Assembly: GCA_028277985.1 (NCBI GenBank)
Contig: JANQFG010000249.1
Coordinates: forward strand, 29,877 to 93,876
DNA from: a bacterium
GTDB taxonomy: Bacteria > Desulfobacterota > DSWW01
DNA: 64,000 nt
Direction of reading: 5' to 3'
A program made the position numbers and the translations under genes. This document shows positions 59,501-64,000 of the stretch, piece after piece; the first letter of the stretch is position 1, and each line of letters starts with the position of its first letter. The notes beneath the pieces were generated by a model that was not told the DNA's origin, did no database searches, and saw only the letters and a list, made by a program, of their open reading frames with translations.

Positions 59501-60197
59501 GGCCAAGAAGAGCCCTGTTCCGACCAAGGGGAAGGCGAGCGGAGGAGGGAAGAAGCAGGTCGATGTGGCCCAGACAGGACTGCTGGCGGCGCTCGGCAGT
59601 CCCGATGCGGGTGTCCTGGACGCAAAGGGCAACAGCGAGATTCTGCTCGCAGCGGTAACCAACCTGGACGCCGTGGCCGTGCCCTCGGACACGACCACCT
59701 TCAACCTGGCCGGTGTTGCCGGCAAGCTGGCAACCTCGGAGATCCAGGTGCCCACGAGCGACGTGATCGAGACCGTGGGTGCTGCGCAGCTGATCAAGAA
59801 CGGAGACGGTACGCTCGGAGCCATGGCGTCGAAAGGCTCCGGCGAGGTCAGGGCCGTGGTCCATGAGCCGCCCAAGGCAAAGATCTCCATTCGGGGAGGC
59901 ATGAGCCGCGAGGCGGTGCTCAAGGTGGTCAACGCCCATCTGGACGAGGTTCGTGACTGCTACGAGAGGGAGCTCCTCCACAATCCCGGCATCTCGGGCA
60001 AGATCCTGATGGAGTGGTTGATCCAACTCGACGGAAGCGTGCGATACGCAAAGACAAAATTCACGAACATAGGCCATTCTTCCGATCTACATACATGTCT
60101 ACAGGCACAGGTCGTGACCTGGAACTTTCCACGGCCGAAGGGCGGACAGGAAGTGCTCGTGACCTTTCCGTTCCTTTTCGAAAGCATGGGTTTCTGA
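56565..60197 (+). CDS. AgmX/PglI C-terminal domain protein, GltG-like, with giant acidic segment
   Basis: The 1210-residue protein spans the inner membrane once (about residues 896-915, LVSLSMLSHILLIMVIGLVV). The cytoplasmic part has an FHA-like domain near the start (IQIFVFLRGKFLGYQCFGQD, ITVGGTPAMDLPL), a very long Glu-rich region (about residues 125-735) and a second globular domain (about 740-890). The periplasmic part has a Pro/Lys-rich TonB-like stretch (KPPPPPKKLDKPKPKAKKK) and ends with the AgmX/PglI domain (MSREAVLKVVNAHLDEVRDC, YERELLHNPGISGKI, TWNFPRPKGG). Its order recalls GltG of the myxobacterial gliding machine, which couples a TolQ/TolR motor to the envelope. The GTG start at 56565 is 19 bases after the previous gene. 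Confidence 0.88.
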   Translation: MRNAVAGNVVKDHTEAFVASDYQGETIQIFVFLRGKFLGYQCFGQDRITVGGTPAMDLPLPDCPETEGFWDVYISRGALYAWLRSPAGGNGKEGHEDPRKVQPLDSLSLGEYRLQAKLLVGEGLVQDSSEAEEDPTEDEAAQAIEEDLSEEEATPEPEEDPVDLEAAPAPEEVSAEEEVAEAPEEDLSEEVVTAASEEESTEEDVALAPEEDLTEEVATAAPEEESTEEDVAPVPEQDGAENEAALAPEEESAREEPSAIAEEQGEEEPPAEASMESDQEAGPAWQMPDDSVDEVEGISLDYARSIWKEEAEEESAEEAEAQPDTEKTDALTAQPDEDFAPAEPMDRDEPVPTLALEPEDQPVDEEEESSLEAAEEALDDPSPEVDPDYAELWGLSEEMDSVPQGDERKEDETEEATVKEEVEEWIGFGLEEKEDEPLSGGEPQDLVVETVSDEEPITLAEEETPSGEAPLGQAVETLSEKDPPSVEETVSDEEPLAKEEDLPADEPIILAEEEDLPADEPVLGTEPQAPAVESLSEEEPLTLAEEEVPQEEAASMSQEVSPPAESIDEEAEELEELIPLEKEPEEETVPSPLASDSDGLVEGMSQEERTKFWDDMAQEARVDQDGSEEEDVSDATPAEVSAPEEVPVEAVAEASPPEEEVVLEEEAPSTEEEMELEQDSAPASEPKSAGERVDSANTAVAIDRTEAEEEEDWEDDYDYEDEEEDEYAQDITYFSLVKEVFPDRAQPLKAHRGDHRALEVVRFRGSDVQDVGYLESGGAYTIRKGWSRSLWKRQGGVPPNFKLVRLKNGGLAELHIQDSVKGRLYSEDGSQDIWDLRGGKRGRFGLKGKASWLPLPADTWAVLRVNSGRYMVRYVTPRPKPVVQPIRPRVSMGQFKLVSLSMLSHILLIMVIGLVVPDTTLEGYNRTDQFARIDPDALKTLKPPPPPKKLDKPKPKAKKKAPKPKPKPQVASKHRIPKSAKKSPVPTKGKASGGGKKQVDVAQTGLLAALGSPDAGVLDAKGNSEILLAAVTNLDAVAVPSDTTTFNLAGVAGKLATSEIQVPTSDVIETVGAAQLIKNGDGTLGAMASKGSGEVRAVVHEPPKAKISIRGGMSREAVLKVVNAHLDEVRDCYERELLHNPGISGKILMEWLIQLDGSVRYAKTKFTNIGHSSDLHTCLQAQVVTWNFPRPKGGQEVLVTFPFLFESMGF

Positions 60198-60223
60198 TTC
60201 ACGAGTTTGAGGGAGAGGAGCAG

Positions 60224-60925
60224 ATGAAGAGCAAGCGTTGTGTGAAGATCGGATTCTGGATGGTTCTGTTCGGTCTGGTGATTGCGCCGCTGGCGCCCGC
60301 GGTGGCCCAGGAGACAGGCTTCGGGGAAGGAGGCAGGGTGTACGCCGTCCAGAAGAAAGGCTACCTGCTGAAGCACGAGCTGCACGGAGCGATCGGGGTT
60401 CTACCCATGGATGCCCTGTACAAGGGTGTCACCTTTGGGGCGGGGTATACCTATCACTTCTCCCATCATTTTGCCTGGGAGGCGATCCAGTTCCTCTATT
60501 CCAACAACATTGACACCGGCCTGAAAGAGGATCTTCAGAACATCTTTGACGCCGACCCGACCTCCTTCCGGGAGGTCCAGTTCATGGCGAACAGCAATAT
60601 CGTTTTCGTGCCTCTCTACGGGAAGATGAGCTGGCTGAACCGTTCGGTGGTCCAGATGGAAGTCTATCTGACGGGCGGGCCCGGCATCGCCCAGTACAAG
60701 GAGTTCAATCGAGTAGGAAGTGAGGGTTTCGCCGAGGAGACGAAATACGCCTTCTCAGGGAATTTCGGTCTTGGCCTTCGCTTCTTCATCAACCAGAATT
60801 TCTCGGTCCGGCTCGACATGAGGGACTACATGAACTTCATCGACGGAGTCGACAATGTCGCCTATTTTTCTTTGGGCCTGAGCTGGAATTTCAGTTTTCC
60901 GAAGTTTGCGTATGCGGATGAGTGA
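60224..60925 (+). CDS. outer-membrane beta-barrel-like protein
   Basis: The 233-residue protein has a signal peptide (residues 1-28, ending AVAQ) and then alternating aromatic beta strands: GVTFGAGYTYHFSHHFAWEA, QMEVYLTGGPGIAQY, FSGNFGLGLRFFINQNFSV, VAYFSLGLSWNFSF. This suggests an eight-stranded barrel of about 200 residues, with FGLGLRFFI typical of OmpA-like barrels. The ATG at 60224 follows GGGAGAGGAG; the longer frame from 60014 runs inside the AgmX gene and is rejected. It may be the outer-membrane end of the motor, comparable to GltA, GltB or GltH by position; the exact relation is inference. Confidence 0.78.
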   Translation: MKSKRCVKIGFWMVLFGLVIAPLAPAVAQETGFGEGGRVYAVQKKGYLLKHELHGAIGVLPMDALYKGVTFGAGYTYHFSHHFAWEAIQFLYSNNIDTGLKEDLQNIFDADPTSFREVQFMANSNIVFVPLYGKMSWLNRSVVQMEVYLTGGPGIAQYKEFNRVGSEGFAEETKYAFSGNFGLGLRFFINQNFSVRLDMRDYMNFIDGVDNVAYFSLGLSWNFSFPKFAYADE

Positions 60926-60983
60926 GGGAAGGACAGGCCGTGAACCGAGCCTCTAAACAAGGCGCCTAAAGAGGGATGAGACC

Positions 60984-63137
60984 TTGAAGGAGACGAATCA
61001 AATTCATATTCAGAGGATTGTCTTTCTCTTGACCCTGCTCGTCCTCTTCCTTTGCCTGGAAGAGGCGTACGGCTGGCCTTGGTCTAAGAAGCAGGCCGAG
61101 GTCCCCTTTCCGGACGCGGTGGAGGAGCTCTACCCCGCTCTCCTGGAAATGGCGGAACAGAGATACGACACGGCCATGGATGGCTTCTGGGCTTTCATGG
61201 CGGAGAGAGAGAATCACGAAGACGGATACGCCATGGCCCAGCTGTGTCTGGCGGCCTGTGCAACGGAACTGGGCCTGAAACAGCTCGCCACAGAGTACTA
61301 TGCGGACATCGTTCGCTCATCCATGGACCGGGCCGTCACGCTCCAGGCCCTGGAGGGCTTGAAGAAGATCACGCACGAGGAGATCTATGACGAGCGGACC
61401 ATTGTGGAGGAGCTCATCTACGAGAAGGAGTTCGGCACCCTTCCTGCGGAGCTGAACAACTTTGTCCACTACTACCAGGCCCTGATGGATTTCCGAAACG
61501 GCTACCCGCGGTGGGCATCGAACCACGTGGTGAAGCTTGAAGGGCAGGATGAGTATTTCTACCGCGTCAGGATCCTCGAGGCTCTCTGGGCCCTGAAGGA
61601 GGATCGGGTGGGAGACTGCCGCCGCATCTTGACGGAGGTGGTCGAGGAGCCCGCCGTCGACACGCCCGTGAGAAACGACGCGAAGAAGGCCCTGGCACGG
61701 GTGCTGTACGAACAGGGTGAATTCATGGAGGCCTATCGCCTCTACCGTGAGATCGAGGCGCCCGAGCACACCCTGGCGGACGTGATCCTCGAGGAAGCCT
61801 GGGCCAAGTTCCGGGAGAAGGACTACAAGAAGTCCATGGGATTGCTCGTGGCCTTCACGGCCCCCTCTTTTCAGAGGCTGTTCAAGCCGGAGCAGTACCT
61901 GCTCCAGACACTCATCTACATGCAGTACTGCCATTACGGGGCGGCCCGGGGAGCGCTGGGTTCATTCCAGGAACGCTATGGAGCCGTGCTGACCGGCATC
62001 CGGCAACGAGAGAACCTGACCGACAATCCTCAGGCAAACCGGATTCTGACCGGCCTGCCTCCCGTGGAGCGGGTCGATGCCTATCTGACGGAACTGACCG
62101 ACGAGAGCACCGCCCTTGGGGAGCTGCAGCTTTCCGAGGCCTTTCGCGAGTATATCCGGCCCATCTACGAACTGAAGACCGCACAGGTGGAGCGGCGCCG
62201 TGAGAAGGTCTGGAAGCGGGAAGTGGAGCGCCTGAAACGGACCCTCTTCGATTACCAGGAACAGGCAAACCTCCTGGCCTATGAATCGGGTATGCACCAG
62301 TACAAGAAGGTCAAGGAGATGTACTACAGCGGGGCCCTGGAGGGGGGCGAAACGGACGGAAAGGTCGGGCTCCCGAAATTCTCCAAACACACCTACTTCG
62401 CCTTTGAAGGTGAATTCTGGAGCGACGAGCTGGATGACTACACCTTCTTCATCGAGGATTACTGTGACATGCCGGAGAAGTGGCTGGCCGGTGTGGTCGT
62501 GCCGGAGAGAGACCTGGAGGCGATGAAGGAAAGGGTGAAAGAGCAGGAAGCCGCGGAAAAGGAGAAGGCCAGGCAGGAAGCGACCGCCGAGAAGGAGAAG
62601 GTGAAGCAGCAGAAGGCGGCCATAAAGGAACAGGAAAAGCAGGAGAAGGCGGCTGAGAAGCAAAAAGCCGAGAAGGAAAAGGCGGTAAGGAAGGAACTGG
62701 AGAGGAAAGAAAAGGCGGCGGCGGAGGAGAAGGCCCGGCTGGAGAAGGAAAAGGCACGGAAGGAAGAGGAGCGGGCCAGGCAGGAAAGGGCCGCCGAGAA
62801 GGAAAAGGTACGGCAGGAAGAGGCTGAGAGGAAGGAGCAGGCCAAGCGGGAAAAGGCCCTGGGTAGAGCAAAGGCGGAGGAGGAGAAGGCCGCGAGGAAG
62901 GAAAAGGCAAGGAAAGAGCGAGAACTGGCGAAGCAGAAAGAGGCGGCCAAGAAGGAGCAAGCCGAGCGGCAAAGAGCCCTGGACAAAGCCAAGGAGGAGC
63001 AGGAGGAGGCCGCGAGGAAGGAACAGATAAGCCGGGAGGAGGCCGCGGCGGAGGAGAAGGCTCAGCAGGAAAAGGCTGCGAAGAAGGAAAAGAAGTCGAA
63101 GCGGGGCAAGTTTGCAAGGAGTGACCCGTCGGAATAG
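60984..63137 (+). CDS. TPR-like exported protein with Lys/Glu-rich coiled-coil tail
   Basis: The 717-residue protein has a signal peptide (about residues 1-30) and a helical repeat domain to about residue 500. Pairs such as ALARVLYEQGEFMEAYRLYR and AWAKFREKDYKKSMGLLVAF resemble tetratricopeptide repeats. From residue 510 the chain is almost only Lys, Glu, Ala and Arg (REKALGRAKAEEEKAARKEK) for about 200 residues, a long coiled coil. It should lie in the periplasm and bind partners of the motor. The TTG at 60984 is used; no ATG stands close. Gene order after AgmX and a barrel resembles gliding clusters, but no close family match is claimed. Confidence 0.75.
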   Translation: MKETNQIHIQRIVFLLTLLVLFLCLEEAYGWPWSKKQAEVPFPDAVEELYPALLEMAEQRYDTAMDGFWAFMAERENHEDGYAMAQLCLAACATELGLKQLATEYYADIVRSSMDRAVTLQALEGLKKITHEEIYDERTIVEELIYEKEFGTLPAELNNFVHYYQALMDFRNGYPRWASNHVVKLEGQDEYFYRVRILEALWALKEDRVGDCRRILTEVVEEPAVDTPVRNDAKKALARVLYEQGEFMEAYRLYREIEAPEHTLADVILEEAWAKFREKDYKKSMGLLVAFTAPSFQRLFKPEQYLLQTLIYMQYCHYGAARGALGSFQERYGAVLTGIRQRENLTDNPQANRILTGLPPVERVDAYLTELTDESTALGELQLSEAFREYIRPIYELKTAQVERRREKVWKREVERLKRTLFDYQEQANLLAYESGMHQYKKVKEMYYSGALEGGETDGKVGLPKFSKHTYFAFEGEFWSDELDDYTFFIEDYCDMPEKWLAGVVVPERDLEAMKERVKEQEAAEKEKARQEATAEKEKVKQQKAAIKEQEKQEKAAEKQKAEKEKAVRKELERKEKAAAEEKARLEKEKARKEEERARQERAAEKEKVRQEEAERKEQAKREKALGRAKAEEEKAARKEKARKERELAKQKEAAKKEQAERQRALDKAKEEQEEAARKEQISREEAAAEEKAQQEKAAKKEKKSKRGKFARSDPSE

Positions 63138-63190
63138 GCGTTGGTGATCGGAAGCCATGTGGAAAATGACGAGAAGGTATGAGGTGTGCC

Positions 63191-64000
63191 GTGGGTAATA
63201 TGGTTCGAAAGCATTGGAAGCTGGTTCTTGTCCTGGTGATAGCGTGGGCGAGTGTGAGGCCCTTTGCGCTGGCCGAGGAGCAGGCCGACCAGGACCGGCT
63301 GCTGCAACAGCTCTCCCGAGACCTGGAGAGTGTCGAAAACGCGATCGGAGGTACCCGCGACCTGATCCAGCAGTCCATGCACCGTCCCTACCTGCCGGAT
63401 CTCTACCTGCGGCTGGCGGACCTTTACATAGAGAAATCAAGGATTCTCTATCACCTGAAGCGGACCGAGAATCCGACCGAGTCCAAGGCGGTCGTGGTCC
63501 TGGAGGCGAACCTGCTCAAGACCAAGGCGATCGACCTGTACAACAAGATCCTGGACGAATTCCCGGAATACGGGTACCAGGACAAGGTCATCTTCTTCAT
63601 GGCCCACGAGTACCGGGAGATGGGCCAGTTCGACAAGATGATGAACTCCTACACGGATCTGGTGGAGCGGTTCCCGGAGAGCCCCTACAGGCTGGAAACC
63701 TACCTGCTGATCGGTGACTATCATTTCGATTCGATGAATCTCGACAAGGCGGAGGAGTCGTATCTGACGATCCTCGGTGCGCCCGAAAGCCACGTGCACG
63801 GCATGGCCCGCTACAAGATGTCCTGGTGTCACATCAACCGCAGCAAGTTTCCCGAGGCCCTGGATCTGCTCGAGACGCTGGTCAAGGACCCTCGGTATGA
63901 CAACCTGAAGACCGAAATCGACGCCTACAAGCGAATCAACCTGCGCCGTGAGGCCCTGATGGACCTGGCCTACTGTTACACCGAGGTCAAGCCCCCCGAA
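63191..64000 (+). CDS. TPR-domain exported protein, partial (runs off the window)
   Basis: The visible 270 residues begin with a short signal peptide (VRKHWKLVLVLVIAWASVRPFALAEE) and continue as tetratricopeptide repeats: YLPDLYLRLADLYIEKSRIL, KTKAIDLYNKILDEFPEYGY, FFMAHEYREMGQFDKMMNSY, LIGDYHFDSMNLDKAEESYL, YKMSWCHINRSKFPEALDLL. The frame is open at the window end. It resembles the TPR proteins encoded beside AglT/GltE-type gliding genes. The GTG at 63191 lies six bases after GAGG; ATGs at 63179 and 63200 are also possible. It is separated from the previous gene by only 53 bases and belongs to the same series. Confidence 0.82.
   Translation, partial: MGNMVRKHWKLVLVLVIAWASVRPFALAEEQADQDRLLQQLSRDLESVENAIGGTRDLIQQSMHRPYLPDLYLRLADLYIEKSRILYHLKRTENPTESKAVVVLEANLLKTKAIDLYNKILDEFPEYGYQDKVIFFMAHEYREMGQFDKMMNSYTDLVERFPESPYRLETYLLIGDYHFDSMNLDKAEESYLTILGAPESHVHGMARYKMSWCHINRSKFPEALDLLETLVKDPRYDNLKTEIDAYKRINLRREALMDLAYCYTEVKPPE

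Noticed and set aside
60014..60223. N-terminal extension of the barrel protein
   Set aside because: It lies inside the AgmX gene; the ATG at 60224 has a good ribosome site and starts a signal peptide.
1..64000. CRISPR arrays, tRNA, rRNA, prophage, complete insertion sequences
   Set aside because: I looked for regular spacer repeats, tRNA-like cloverleaves, rRNA words, transposase and phage genes and saw none.

Overview
The window is about 64 kb of GC-rich chromosomal DNA from a Gram-negative bacterium. Gene content points to the old Deltaproteobacteria (Desulfobacterota or a relative), but no rRNA or marker gene fixes the taxonomy. The pointers are a DUF3786 iron-sulfur protein, a pyruvoyl arginine decarboxylase, 2-hydroxyacyl-CoA dehydratase/benzoyl-CoA-reductase-like subunits with their activase, a probable selenocysteine protein, and an AgmX/PglI-type TolQ/TolR envelope machine like the one known from myxobacteria. 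Gene density is high and there is no sign of prophage, CRISPR, tRNA, rRNA or a complete insertion sequence.

Layout. 0-5 kb (minus strand): DUF3786 protein, arginine decarboxylase, a thiolase-like protein and a secreted repeat protein with a C-terminal anchor. 5-9 kb: a truncated FAD oxidoreductase, a small lipoprotein, a full-length FAD oxidoreductase of the geranylgeranyl-reductase type and an NAD(P)-binding protein. 9-14.4 kb (plus): an MFS transporter, a uroporphyrinogen-decarboxylase-like protein and a 982-residue double FAD-linked oxidase, probably one operon. 14.6-16.7 kb: a small membrane protein and a membrane-anchored protein with a degenerate zinc-protease motif and calcium-type repeats. 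16.8-22.1 kb (plus): a compact redox operon (Rieske protein, cytochrome b, seven-haem cytochrome c, gluconate-dehydrogenase subunit 3-like protein, GMC oxidoreductase) that looks like a GMC dehydrogenase wired to a bc-type complex. 22.1-29.2 kb: two divergent operons for surface glycan or small-molecule assembly (asparagine synthase, GNAT, CapK/PaaK-like ligase; methyltransferase, WbsX/GH99-like protein, radical SAM). 29.2-36.4 kb (minus): the 2-oxoglutarate dehydrogenase complex (sucA, sucB, lpdA) and a short-chain dehydrogenase.

36.6-42.4 kb (plus) is a regulated cluster: a TetR regulator with a strong promoter overlapping a palindromic operator, two dehydratase/BCR-like subunits, their ATP-dependent activase, a protein resembling part of acetyl-CoA synthase, and a possible SCP2-like lipid-binding protein. 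42.7-49.3 kb: cysteine synthase, a hypothetical protein, an aldehyde dehydrogenase, an OsmC-family protein with an in-frame UGA and a SECIS-like hairpin, an HD-domain protein, a gamma-glutamylcyclotransferase-like protein behind a 30-bp RBS-sequestering hairpin, and an NnrU-like membrane protein.

49.5-64 kb (plus, continuing past the window) is an envelope cluster: a calcium-repeat surface protein with a C-terminal sorting-type anchor, a VWA lipoprotein, a five-module PPC-like lipoprotein, ExbB, two ExbD proteins (one lacking the proton-carrying Asp), a small exported protein, a 1210-residue AgmX/GltG-like trans-envelope protein with a huge acidic segment, a beta-barrel protein and two TPR-type proteins. 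I read this as a proton-driven motor or transport machine spanning the inner membrane, periplasm and outer membrane, with its surface partners encoded alongside.

The strongest single novelty is the probable selenocysteine-containing OsmC protein at 46218-46688, which standard gene callers would split into two pieces.
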